Shown here in pieces: positions 11,329-22,598 of a DNA stretch of 64,000 nt. The notes below the pieces were generated by a model, which searched no databases, had not been told where the DNA came from, and saw nothing but the letters and a program-made list of their open reading frames with translations. Numbering within the stretch: the first letter of the stretch is position 1; the number at the start of each line of letters is the position of its first letter. Source of the DNA: Macrocystis pyrifera (Eukaryota > Sar > Phaeophyceae > Laminariales > Laminariaceae); contig JASSKH010000028.1 of assembly GCA_031763025.1 (NCBI GenBank), positions 4,024,981-4,088,980 on the forward strand. Reading direction: 5' to 3'. Made by a program: the position numbers and the translations under genes.

Positions 11329-11735
11329 GTGTGGTGGAAGGACCTTGGTGGTTGGTTTTTGTTGTGAGAATGATCGTACTCTTTGTACGGCAGCATGGCA
11401 GCAGTTGTGATGGAATGTAATGGTTGGTTGGTGCTTGTTGTGAGAATGGTGGCACTCGTACATGGCAGGGCAGCAGCTGTGATGTTGTGATACTTGTACA
11501 ATACCAGAATATTACGGAGGACCATAGTAAATAACACCTACCGTACACACAAAAACCTGTATATCTCCCTATTTTCTCTAACAAAATTTGGTCCCATTTA
11601 CTATGGTCCCCCGTAATAGTTGATTCCTGTTGCGGGAATGGTAAGCATGCATGCAGCAGTGGTGGAATGGAGTGGTTGGCTGGATTTTGTTTTGAGAATG
11701 GTCGCACTCGCATGTATAGCGTACCAGGTGTATGA
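11329..11735 (+). repeat. Minisatellite of ~70 bp units, interrupted by an inserted element
   Basis: Units share the words GGTGGTTGG or GGTTGGTTGG, TTGTTGTGAGAATG and CACTCGTACATGGCAG. Two units are adjacent (11329-11480) and a third (about 11660-11735) lies beyond the small palindromic element at 11510-11618. The long minus-strand open frame across this region follows from the repetition and is not evidence of a gene. Confidence 0.6.
11510..11618. mobile_element. Tiny palindromic element (~109 bp)
   Basis: Begins TATTACGGAGGACCATAGTA and ends with the reverse complement of TATTACGGGGGACCATAGTA, so the arms differ at one position over 20 bases, and the match continues through AAT. It is inserted within a minisatellite. 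The near identity of its arms suggests a recent insertion. No coding capacity. Confidence 0.7.
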
Positions 11736-13899
11736 TAGCATGGTATTGAGAATGACGCACTGCTGTATTCGTTAACCGCAGGCCTCAGGCTCAGGCGCGC
11801 TTTCACAGCATCGACCGCTGAATTTTTAGGTTGACCTAGATAATTGGATAATTATTGGGTTTATCAAAGGTGCGAGTTTCCCCTTGAGACCATTCTTAAG
11901 GAGGGACGCGCCTTGTCAGAAAAGCGCACGCAATATCGCGGGTTGCATATGTTTTATTTACTAACGTGGTTTATTGCCGAATCGCCCACAATAAAAGTGA
12001 AGATACCACCCAGAAAGCTGGTATAGCAAGCAACTAATCCAGGGGTCAACAGGCAAGTAGAGGGAGAATATCCAATTAACGTGTGTGCCGAAACCATCAA
12101 TTTCTCGATAGGGATAAAAACCTACCACCGGGTATCTAATAATATTTATTCTTGCCAGTATTCGCTTATATGTATACGTATATTTGTCAAATTTTCGTAC
12201 TTTTGCCAACTTTTCTCTTCGCACGAGCACTTTTAGGCAAAACAGTAAGTACACGGACACGGGAAGCCCTGCCGGACACATTGGTCTAGGTCTCGGCGCG
12301 ATCCGTGCACTCTGAAGCGCGTGGCGGGCGCTCAAAGTTTTTTTTTTCCGGCGGGAGTGGATAAGACGATTTCCCTGGTTTCAGTAAAAGAGGCCTTACT
12401 TTGTACGTACGTACGTATCGGTACATACATGTCATCTGACATGCTGTCCTTTTTCTCCCCTATGTAGGCTCTCACGAGCTATGAGCACACAGCTCAGACA
12501 TATGCCAGGTACACAACAACAGACAACATGCACAGATCCCAACGTTCCAACGCTGCCGCCCCCCCGCCCACCCGCCGTGCGTGCACGACACACCCTTATG
12601 CGCAGTGTTGCTGTGGTTGGTTGCGTTTGTCGGAGCCTGCAATCCGCATTTTTGATCCGTATATACCCAGGATGACGTATATATCCCTGCTGTACATATT
12701 TTTTTGTGTTGCTCGGAGCACGGACCACCGCCTAGAGAACAATAGCCACAGTAGTGCACAGAGCGTGCTTATACCTCCAGATTCCTACAGCAGCAGCAGC
12801 AGTGGGCACACCTTGCGCGTATGGATGATCGTACTGCGGCTATCACAATTGGTTTATTCGATCGATCACTTGACCACGTCACGAACACACCAACCAGCAT
12901 CACACACCTCTCTCCCTGCTTCAGAATCCTCTTCTGCTTATTGCTGTGTGTGATCCAAACTTTGCCACTGCTCCAGCTGTGCTCAGCACAGTGCGCCAAC
13001 AGCAGCAGCAGGCAGGGTACTATGCGCCTGTAGAAGATCCGCGCTGTAAGCTCATTACTACTGTAGTTCGTTGTTGTTGTCATTGGCATTGGCCGATGCA
13101 CGAACCTTCCGCAGTGTTTGACCCATTATCCCCGGATCGATATATTCGTCGTCTCGAGTACAACAAGAACATATCGTTCGTGCTGTACAACAAAGTATTC
13201 GTACAGCAGCGTTCGTACAAAACATACTTACAACAGTAGTTCTCATTGCTGTGTGTCCTAGAGCAAGCTGAAAGGGGGTCAATACACGTACGTTCCTCGC
13301 GTGGCATTCTACAGCAGTATTGCTGTATATGCAGTCGTACCTGTACAAGCTACTCTACTGCTGTAGGAGATCGTGCAAAGTGTTTTAGATTGCGTAAAAA
13401 TCGCGACGTGCCAGTTGTTCGAGCAATAGCAGCATAGACGTCTATATACTGCGCGCGATAAAATTTTCGTTTCCGAGGTTCGACTCGCACCATCCACCCT
13501 TTTTTTTTTAAATTCACTTTTTTTTTACTTTTTTTGTACCAATGAGACTACAACAGTACTATTAATATTAATAATAATACAGTCGTCCATACCTTGCTTT
13601 TGTGAGCGTATACGTAGTATGATATATATACCTGGTATATATATATTTTTTGTGAATTTTGAAATACGTCAGCTGTGAGTTCGACTGATTAAATATTAAT
13701 ATAATAAGTGTGTGTTTATTTTCCACTTTTGGCTTTTTTTGTACCGACCAGTACATTCATCCACCTTGCTTTTCTGAACGTATAATATGATGTTGTAGTT
13801 ACTTTGTGTGTTTTTTTCCAAGGAAAAGAGTTTGGGCGCGCTCACGTGTGTGGCGTGCGTTCACACCTCAAGATTTCACAGCTACTCCCAATAGTTGGG
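11736..13899. other. Long stretch without recognised gene
   Basis: I see scattered CAG/CTG triplet clusters (12785-12805, 12955-13015, 13195-13240), GTAC-rich words (12400-12430), a poly-T stretch (13500-13535), a perfect TACCTGGTA at about 13629 and TATA/TAATA words. No exon set, RNA gene or element ends can be supported. Confidence 0.45.
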
Positions 13900-14735
13900 A
13901 GTAAAGCAAAGTATGTTCGAGAGAATATACTGCTCTATCGTAGGTATAATACTTCGCACACTCGCAGTATTTCGGGGTTTTTGTACTCGAGATACTGCGA
14001 GTACTCGCAGTATTTTGAGGTTCTGTCGATACTACTTCGTATACTATCGGGCTCGCACTAATAATGCGGGGTTCGCTACTGTTGCTGGCGTGGATACCCC
14101 CTGTTGTGCTTCAAGTGTCTCGGGGTTCTGTACCGCGGGTACTACAAGTATTCTAGTCTACACAGTAGTGGCAGTATTTCGTCCGTTGGTAGTGTTCGTA
14201 CTGCTGCTTCTGCAAGACTCAGTACTCGCAGTTATAAAATACCCTCAATATGTCCAGTATACTTCGAGTGAGTATCATGTATACTTCAACCGTCTGTGCA
14301 CCGCGTCGACAATTAATTCTCAGGCCCAGCGTTCGGCACCAAACACACCTAGATAGTCCCGCACGAGTGGGATTTGGAGCAAACCACTTTCGCCGGAGAC
14401 AACTTGAGTACGTAAAGCAGTCTGGCAGCATTTCGAGATACGCTTTTGCGAGGAATATATATGCATGTACTGCGAATACTCTCAGTATCTCGAGGTTCTG
14501 TACTGCGCATATTGCCTTTACTCCAAGTATTTAGTGTTTCGATACTACTGCGGGTACATATTTTCTTCCTTTATTCTCGGGGTTCGGTATACTGCTAACA
14601 TTCTCATTACTCTCAGTATTTGGGCCTTCTCAGTGCTGGCAATATTTTGCCGCCAGTACTCCAATACTCTCAGTGCTCGGACTACGATTTGTTCTCGCCG
14701 AGCATTTATCTGTGAAACCTTGATGTTACCCTGAG
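13900..14735 (+). repeat. Degenerate minisatellite built on GTACTCGCAGTATTTCGGGG
   Basis: Variants of a roughly 30-45 bp unit recur: a TACT-CGCAGTATTT core followed by CGGGGTTCTGTACT or GAGGTTCTGT. Clear copies lie near 13965, 14000, 14110-14140, 14470-14500, 14520-14540, 14575 and 14610-14690. Divergence between units is high, so the array is old or spreads by partial copying. No gene. Confidence 0.55.
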
Positions 14736-15462
14736 CACCAAGAAAAGCATTTATTTTGGGGGAACATATATATACATTGTACCAGTATGTATGTGCTGTA
14801 CCTTACTCAACCGGTCACAAAGTATTATGGCGCACAACCTCGACTTCGCGCAACTTTTTTGTATGAATTAATCGCCGCGAGTAGGCTGGATCAATTTATT
14901 ATCCACTTATCGCTACCCTATTTTATATTATTGTCGTAATGGTCCCACACTAATTCCGCGAACAGCAGTATAATAGTCTGTCCACAAAAATATGTAGTGT
15001 GTGTCTTCACGTTAAAATGATGGGTGGATGCAGGTACTACTTCTACACGAAAGTGTGCAGGGTTGCATACGAATATTATTTCGCTCTTGCGCCACTCCCC
15101 TATTCATACGGCACCTCCCGGAGGGGAACCTTGTGTTGACTATAATTTTTTACAATTACTTATGACGCGATATATAATAGCTACATTGTACGGCGCTAGG
15201 GCTATAGCAGCATCAGCCCAAGGTTAAGATTTCCAGTATATCCCGTGCCTTCTCCCGTCGGTCAGATACGTACAGCAGTAGCAACGTGAGGTGCGCTCGA
15301 CCTTTCCGTCGATGTGATTCTGTCCTCGAAGCTTACGATCCCGCAGCACTGGGCAAACATTAAAAAGTATAAAGACCAATGGCGACCTGTGCGTGCGCCG
15401 GCGTCATCTGAAACCGTTCCATTCCACCGCCACCGCCATCGCCCCCTGCACCAGCTCCCCAG
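14736..15462. other. Upstream region of TRAPPC12, nothing recognised
   Basis: Contains no recognised repeat or exon. It may hold the 5' end of TRAPPC12, whose first coding exon I could not fix. A plus-strand frame through 15380-15460 is open but lacks an ATG in that frame. Confidence 0.4.
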
Positions 15463-18400
15463 GTGATTCATGCGCAGCCCCCCCCCCCCCGCAAGATAAA
15501 AGCCTCGACGACCTTGTCACGGAATTTCTCTCCTCGGAAGCACCGCCACCGCCGCAAGATGCGGATGAAACGCTGAGCTTGGGAAGCCCTGATGGGTGGG
15601 TAGTGATGCTGGGGCAGCTTGCTCGACGGAGAGCGTGGAAACGACTTGTCGATATATCGGCGTCTATGCTGGTGGCGCACAGAGGAGGAGGGGCGCCGGG
15701 TCTGACAGTAGAACAGGTGAAAATATGCGCATGCATGTATCCTCCGTGGGTTGCAGGCTTGTCCACCGTCGAGGCGGTTGAAATTGGGGGGGAGGGGTGC
15801 GCATTGCTCGAGGCGGGAGCTAGATTTGCATCCCTGGAGTCTGGACCCGTGATGCCGCGGAGTTGTTAGGGATGGTGATCACGAGGATGCCGTGGAAAAA
15901 TCGTTACGACGGTGTCTAGGGTGAAGGAAAAATAGTGTTGGATGGCGAGCGAATCAAACGCGACGCCTTTTGCAAATACCGTTTCGCTGGGTGTTCCAAA
16001 TTTGTGCTGCGGGTGCGCGCGACGGCCCTAGCAGACGCGCCCGACGTATCGTGTGATGCTCGTACTGTAGATTTGATGCGCACAAGACTCCGCAATGCTG
16101 AGGTGGTGGTTGGCCTGACTACCGCCCTTCTCTGCTTCACAAACGGCACATGGTTTGTTCGTTTGTTCAGGCGATGGACTTGCGTCTCCGTCGTGCTTTA
16201 GGGATGTTGAGACTTGGAAAAGCAACAGAAGCGGCAGAGGCAGCGGCAGAAGCGGGAAAGGAAGCGGGACAGTCTCCTTTGGCCGCTTCAAGCGTCGCTG
16301 CTCGCCTCGCGGCCGCCGGGGCTAAATCGTTTTGCGAGGGGGAGGCCGAAGATGAGGCGCTGGAAGAGCTCGCCGTGCTCAAGGTTAGTGCCGGACTTTG
16401 ATTTGTAGATTGCATGACATTTTGCCCAGGTGTCAGTCTTTGATCTATCACTGAGTATCATATCATTCTATCCTTCCCGGGAAGCCGCCGTTGTCTGTCC
16501 TAAGAGGACACTTTTGCTGCTGGAGGTACTACTGTAGTACCACGACTTTTAATGGGTGATACTATTTCCATGATCTCGAAAGTGATCGTGATTTGTTTGT
16601 CGAACACACGTCCACCAAACGTGTTCCCTCAAGAGCCGCAACACACAAAATGTGAAATATCCTGTTCACACCTCTCCTCCCACCCCCTCCGTTGGCGTTT
16701 TTTTTTTCAAAACCTGTTTATTGATGCACAAGTCCGAACTAGAGGGTATCACTGCTGGTACTTCCGCCTCCTTCGCGTCGTCTGCCACCGAGGACGGCGG
16801 CGCTCTAGCCTTGACGGTGGAGGAAGCGACCATCTGGAGACGACGAGTATCGTCTAGCCTCGCGAACGCTTTCGTGCGGCGGGGAAACTGGCGCCAAGCT
16901 TTGGGGCTGCTGGAAGCAATCGGAGAAGAGCAGTGCCTTCCCGCTCCACATTCTGAGGATGCCGCGGGCGGCAACGGTAGTGAAACGACTCCTACAGAAG
17001 AGGGGGCACCAACCGTGGGAAGCGGCGCTGTAGGAGGGTTAGGGGTTGTGGGGGAGGCGGCGGTCAGCACTTTTCGGGTCGAGGTGCTTTCTCGTATCGG
17101 GAGAGTGTTCCTGCAGCTTGGTGCGTTGAAAGATGCTGAGGTGTACTTCCTTCGCGCTGAGGAGGCGTCGGATTCGCCGGATGATAGCCCCCGGGTGAGT
17201 CAGACGTGGGATGAGCACTGCTGTGCGTAGTCATGCTGTATGTTTTGAATACCGCGGTAGGGCTTTTGACTATGCCTTTGATACTGGGGCGGTCATCGGG
17301 GGCTCGAGGGGAGAGACGCAGCAAATGTGAAACACCACCACTCCTCTCCTCCCCGTGGAGATGGTTGCGGCCTTGCAAGCCCCCAATTTCTCCCGCGCTT
17401 AGCGACGTCGAGTCATTGCGCCGAGCGATTAACAGTGCGAGAGAGAGTGACACACCGAGCGAACGAACGTTTGCTTCGGCGTGGGCTTGTGCACGGCGCC
17501 CAACGCTTTTCGTTTCGATGCACTGCGTTGTGGCTTGCCCCTTTACAGATATTGATCGATCGCGGGCTGCACCTCTTCTCTAAGAACGAATTCGTTGGGG
17601 CCCAAGAAAGCTTCCGGAAGGCGGCCGAAGCGGTGGCAGCTGAGAGCGAGCCACCAGACCACACGGACGGTGAGACCCTTGGCATTTCAGTTTTTGTATG
17701 CCCCGCGGGAAACCGACTCTCCCGAACGCCACCAGACCGCCCGCGGCCGCGCGACCGCGCCCCGCCCTCCCCATACCGGAGCCTTCAGTGTCCCCGGCGA
17801 AAGAAGGGGCGCCGCAACCAAAGTCGGCGAGCAGGGGGGGTCGAAAGGCGCCCTCCCGAGGACGGATTGCTCGCGTATCACTGCCTCTGTTTCTTGATTG
17901 CAATGAATGGGAACATAGCCAGGCCACAGGCAACTAAAAGGAGCGACAATTCCAGCGCGCTTTGGGCGCTTATGTGAACTATACCATCATACGGTTATGT
18001 TCTGTGGAGGGGAAAAAAGAGGAAACCCCGCCGCATTCTATACACACCACCAAAAACACGGCACCAAGGCGACCTCACCCAACTTGAGACAGCATGCGAC
18101 GAAACAACTCCCTCGCGTTAATCCAGGCTAGCCGGCTTCTGTAGACGCCGGGTTTGTTGAAATAGGCAACGTATGCTCTCTCAGTCACACCCCCTTTCCC
18201 ATCTACACGCGCCCGGGTAAGATGCGAGTTGGTAGCTGATGCAGTCGACTTCCTTCGGTACTCGATTTTTTTTTCTCGTTCTTGGTTTGCGCAGTACCTC
18301 ACGGTGCCACTCGTCCTGTAACATAAAGCCCATCGCGGTCGGGGTGTCCGGTTGACCTATTAATAATCGAAGTTACACCTTTCTCTTTTGTCGGATTGGC

Positions 18401-18704
18401 GACAGATAACTGGCTTTGGGCCACTTTGGATGAGGGCGCCGGGCTGCTCGACTCCGCCCTGAACAACCTCAGCCTGGCCATGGTCTACTCGTGCGACGTG
18501 ATGCGTGGGGTGCAGACGTTGGAGGGGCTGATCAGGAAGGATCCCCGCCTGTACATGCTAGATGTTGTAGTGTTCAATCTTTGCACACTGTACGATTTGT
18601 CCTTCGACGCCGTTGCCAGCGCAAAGAAGAAGCGAACGTTGCAGGCAGTCGCGGGACGATTTCGTCTCGAAGACATCGACCCCTCCTCTTTCCGCATGAG
18701 CTGA
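15463..18704 (+). CDS. TRAPPC12: TRAPPC12-like TRAPP complex subunit (TPR protein)
   Basis: Subunit 12 of the TRAPP vesicle-tethering complexes, acting in ER–Golgi traffic. Exons: 15463-15716 (acceptor uncertain), 16171-16383, 16733-17194, 17549-17669, 18406-18704; the last four joins agree in phase. Family matches in order are SLDDLVTEFLSSE and RRAWKRLVDISASMLVAHRG (human NWRAAVDLCGRLLTAHG); WRRRVSSSLANAFVRRGNWR; LSRIGRVFLQLGALKDAEVY (human [20 protein letters not shown]); and the C-terminal helices NNLSLAMVY, LEGLIRKDPRLYM, VVFNLCTLYDL and LQAVAGRF, ending at a stop at 18702-18704. One exon of about 45 codons expected between 15717 and 16170 was not found with confidence, nor was the N-terminus. 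Convergent with the gene at 22599-25504. Confidence 0.85.
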
Positions 18705-19523
18705 TTTTGCGTGCCTTGGCTGTTCGCAAACGGGCGCGTTCTGCATCGTTCGGTGTATGGCAGCAGAGGGGGAGAAGCGTGCGCGAGGTCGGCGGTCGGT
18801 GGTGGGTGTTCGCGCGTCCTCTCCGTAAACGTAGACTAAGCTTGTATTTATGTGGTAAAGTCTACATCGTAGCACGTCCAACCGTTGCGAGTAACGCCAC
18901 GTCGTTAAAAAACATCGCTGCTGCTGTGTAGTGAAACCCCTCTGCGAAGATCATTGGGTGACTCATTTGCGTGGGCCCTGACGAAAGCAAGAAAATATTT
19001 ACGTGGTGTGTCCACGCTATTTCTATAGCAACAAGGGATCGATGAGTCCAAGGCGCATTTGATGGCGTCGTTCTATTTCTCAGCAAGCAGAAGCACAGGT
19101 GTACGAAGCTCTACTAACAGTCGTCGATAATGGTCGACATTTTCAGGGTTTACGTGGTGGACGAGGGCTATATGCCGATTTGCGCAGTACGTAACTATCA
19201 GGGCTTGACTCCGCCGATTGCGTGTAGCTGCGTGACGATTTTGTTCCCCTGTTCCTCGCCTTGCTGCTGTAGCGGCTTCAGCGGTGTGACTGTGACGGAA
19301 TCAACACGAAAGCGCGTTTGCTCCGCGAGCCAAGTTGCCGAACCCCAAACCCTAAATAATCGCGAAAAAGTGCAACCGGTGTATCGGCGCTGACATGCTG
19401 AAAGGGGCATCGCGCCCATAACACTACGTGTCGTCCACGGCGGAAAAAATATCTTCCCCCTTCCCACGGGTAAATATATCATGGTTTTTTCGCGCATTCC
19501 AGCTTTCCCAATGCTCGTCATTT
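18705..19523. other. Downstream of TRAPPC12, no recognised gene
   Basis: Presumed 3' untranslated and intergenic sequence. No exon or element ends were recognised. Confidence 0.45.
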
Positions 19524-19606
19524 CGCCTCCCCGAATTCGGAAAATAAATTATTCATCTCCCCGAATTCGGAAAATAAATAATTCGCTTCCCCGAATTCGG
19601 AAAATT
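19524..19606 (+). repeat. 30-bp tandem repeat, ~2.8 units
   Basis: Units start at 19524, 19554 and 19584; each contains TCCCCGAATTCGGAAAAT followed by AAATWATT, and the third is truncated. The CCGAATTCGG core is palindromic. Near-identical units suggest a young array. Confidence 0.8.
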
Positions 19607-19960
19607 CTCAGTTTGTAGAACTGAGTCTCTGTTTTGGTAAATGCAAATATGTCTGTCTATCTGTCCGCAAGGCTTATATTTTCGAACACTTTCCAATGGC
19701 CGATATGTAAGCTCGTTACAGATGATATTCGTACGACGTATTCGACCCTTACGGACCTTATATACTGAAATAACATACCACCAGGCAAATTTAGCCATAT
19801 ATTTAATAGTACATCCACGACATCGTACCATGGTACCATACCGCAAACGTACCATACCATATACTGCTGTGTTTTTCCCGTACCATACCGTCAACACATC
19901 ATACCACATACGGCGGTTTTCCCATATTCCCATACACCATACCAGCATATCCCATTTTCC

Positions 19961-20175
19961 ATACCGAGTTGGGGAGACCTCTATACACCAGACCAGTGCC
20001 TGCTACTGCTGGAGTGCCGTCTTGTTGTGCAAGGGTGGCGATGAATACAAGAGTTGGCTCAGACGCCCATACCGAGTTGGGGAGACGTCTATACACCAGA
20101 CCAGGTGCCTGCTACTGCTGTAGTGCTGTATTGTTGTGCAAGGGTGGCGATGAATACAAGAGTTGGCTCAGACGC
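19961..20175 (+). repeat. Tandem duplication of a ~105-bp unit
   Basis: Copy 1 (19961-20065) and copy 2 (20069-20175) both start ATACCGAGTTGGGGAGAC and end AGTTGGCTCAGACGC, with only a few substitutions and small indels between them. A frame stays open across both copies, but no family is recognised. Confidence 0.8.
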
Positions 20176-20267
20176 TTGGGTCCTGCGCTCAGTGCAGCGC
20201 ATTGGCCGCTGGTGTGCACGAAATAGATGAAAAACATTATCTACGAGTACTACTACTGCTGTATCCA

Positions 20268-21870
20268 TCTCGAATGGCAAAAAATGGGCTTTTTTTCAGG
20301 TTTGGGAGGATACCGTAGGATGCCGCCGGCAAGCTCTTGCCCCCTAGAGCATGCATCCACCTCATTTCTTCGAACCCGTCATCTATACTAGTTGGTATTT
20401 CCCGCCACCGAGCGGGTTGCCGGTGGGCTGAGTCTCTGTCGAGATCGAGCGTCTATCGTCGCACGAGCAGGTCTTTTACAGTACAACAAACGTGTCGAAT
20501 GGCAAAAAATGGGCTTCTTTTCAGGTTTGGGAGGATACCGTTGGACGCCGCCGGCAAGCTCTTGCCCCCTACAGCATGCATTCACCTCATTTCTTCGAGC
20601 CCGTCGTCTATACTAGTTGATCTTGCCCACCACTGCGCGGGTTGCCCGTGGGCTGAGTCTCTGTCGAGATCGAGCGTCTATCGTCTATCGTCGCACGAGC
20701 TGAAATATATTTTTTTGGTGTACTTCGCGTTTCCATTCGCATACTACAGCAGGTCTTTACAGTACAACAGGAGTGCGTTACTTTTTGTGCCACAGCAAAA
20801 TTTCGACGAGTAGAATTGAAGTGCTGTATCCGTCTCGAATAGCAAAAAAAATGCATGCTATCGCAGGTCTTTTACAGCAGCAAAAGGCGAAAAATGGGCT
20901 TTTTTTCAGGTTTGGGAGGATACCGTAGGACGCCGCCGGCAGCAGTGGACTACTTTCTACTTGTCGCCTTTATTTGTTTGCGATCCTCATCGTATGTTTC
21001 GGTATATACTCGCAAAAAATAACCCGCCAGTTGAAAATACATGTCAATTTGTCGAATGTGTAACAACCCCCAAAATGTTTTTCATTGGCCAACAAAGCGT
21101 CGTCATTCGCGTACTACTATAGCAGTAGAGCCTGGTATCAGTATAGGGCTACCCTATATATACCCCCTATACGATATGGGAAATGGGAATTTGGAGATGA
21201 CAGGCAGAGAAGTGTATGAGGGATACTACTGATGTAAGGAAGGATATTTGGTTTATATATAGGAACGGCATCTACGTTATTTTGTCAGAAGGCAAGCATA
21301 ATAAAAATATGATATTTCCATAGCACTTAGTAATGTTTTTTGCCCCCTAGAGCATGCATCCACCTCATTTCTCATTTGGTCAACAGCAACTTCGCATACT
21401 ATAGCACAAGCAGGTATTATACATTAAAACAACAGGAGTGGATTACTTCGACAACAAAATTATCTACGAGTACATATTGTTAAAACATTGCATACGAACT
21501 GTCGTAGGTCTTTCACAACAACAACAGTTAGTTGATTACTTTATACTTTTCGCCTATATTTGTATTTTGCGATCCTCGTCGTATGTTTCGGTACTCGCAA
21601 AAAGAATGACCCAAAATTGCATACTATCGTGGTCTTTTACAACAGCAGTTGATTACTTCTACTTTTCGCCTTTATTTGTATTTTGCGATCCCCATCGCAT
21701 GTTTCGGTACTCGCAAAAATAATAACCAGGCAGTTGAAAATACGTCGATCTGTCAAATGTGTAACAACACACAACACAAAATGGGCTTTTTTCAGGTTTG
21801 GGAGGATACCGCAGGACGCCGGCGGCAAGCTCTTGCCCCCTAGAGCATGCATCCACCTCGGTTCTCATTT
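20268..21870 (+). repeat. Cluster of interspersed repeat C units
   Basis: A unit starting near AAAAAATGGGCTT, then TTCAGGTTTGGGAGGATACC, a GCCGCCGGCAAGCTCTTGCC core and AGCATGCAT-CACCTCATTTC recurs at about 20278-20380, 20505-20610, 20888-20942 (5' part), 21338-21375 (3' part) and 21780-21870. A companion word GATCCTCGTCGTATGTTTCGGTAC appears at about 20980, 21570 and 21690 with substitutions. Copies share one orientation. Frames through the units lack continuity, so I do not call a gene. Confidence 0.65.
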
Positions 21871-22598
21871 CGCCAACAACTATTTCGCGGCACAGAGATC
21901 TCTTGTCAATCTGTCGCTTACTAGTTGTAATAAACAACCGACATGTGTTGCTTTGGCCAAGAGAGCGTCGTCAGCTTTCTGACTGATTGTTGGACATCTC
22001 TCCCCGTTCATATTTCGTTTTTCATTGGCCAACAATCTTGTATTTAGCCCTGCAACCCCAATTACACCTCAATTATATCGATCCCATTGCTGTGGTACTG
22101 GTGCGGGTGCTCGTTCCGTCTTCGTGTGCTGCTGCTAGATATATGTCCCCGCCGAGTACTATAACAAGTGGTACCAATAGTCAACAAGTAGACGCTCTGC
22201 CTGAGCCAAACACAGCACTCTGGGGTTCCGTCTGTGCTGGTCCCGACTGGCCTCTCCCGTCACTCTCAACAACTCCACCTGCGACTTCACAAAAAAAGAG
22301 ACAAGCAAACTGAGAACAGCGCTCGAATGCATTTCATCGAGGGCAATAACAATAAATAATTTATATTCATAGAACTTAGCCTGAAAACAGGTTGACGAGG
22401 GCATACCTTCTTCATGGTTTAGTTGCCCAACCCTAAAACCGTGTAGAAACAGGATGACGCACGTACCCATGAACGAACCAAACAAATCAACAGCTGCAGA
22501 GCAAGTGCCGCCGAAGCTAACCTAAGACAGCAGCGTGACTTGGAAACCGCGTTCCACAACCGTTAAAACTGCCCGGGGGCGGGACATCGCCCCTCTCG
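21871..22598. other. Stretch without recognised gene
   Basis: Presumed 3' flank of the minus-strand YchJ-like gene. No exon or element was recognised. Confidence 0.4.

Noticed and set aside
11318-11806. 162-codon minus-strand frame
   Set aside because: Produced by an in-frame minisatellite period and crossing an inserted palindromic element.
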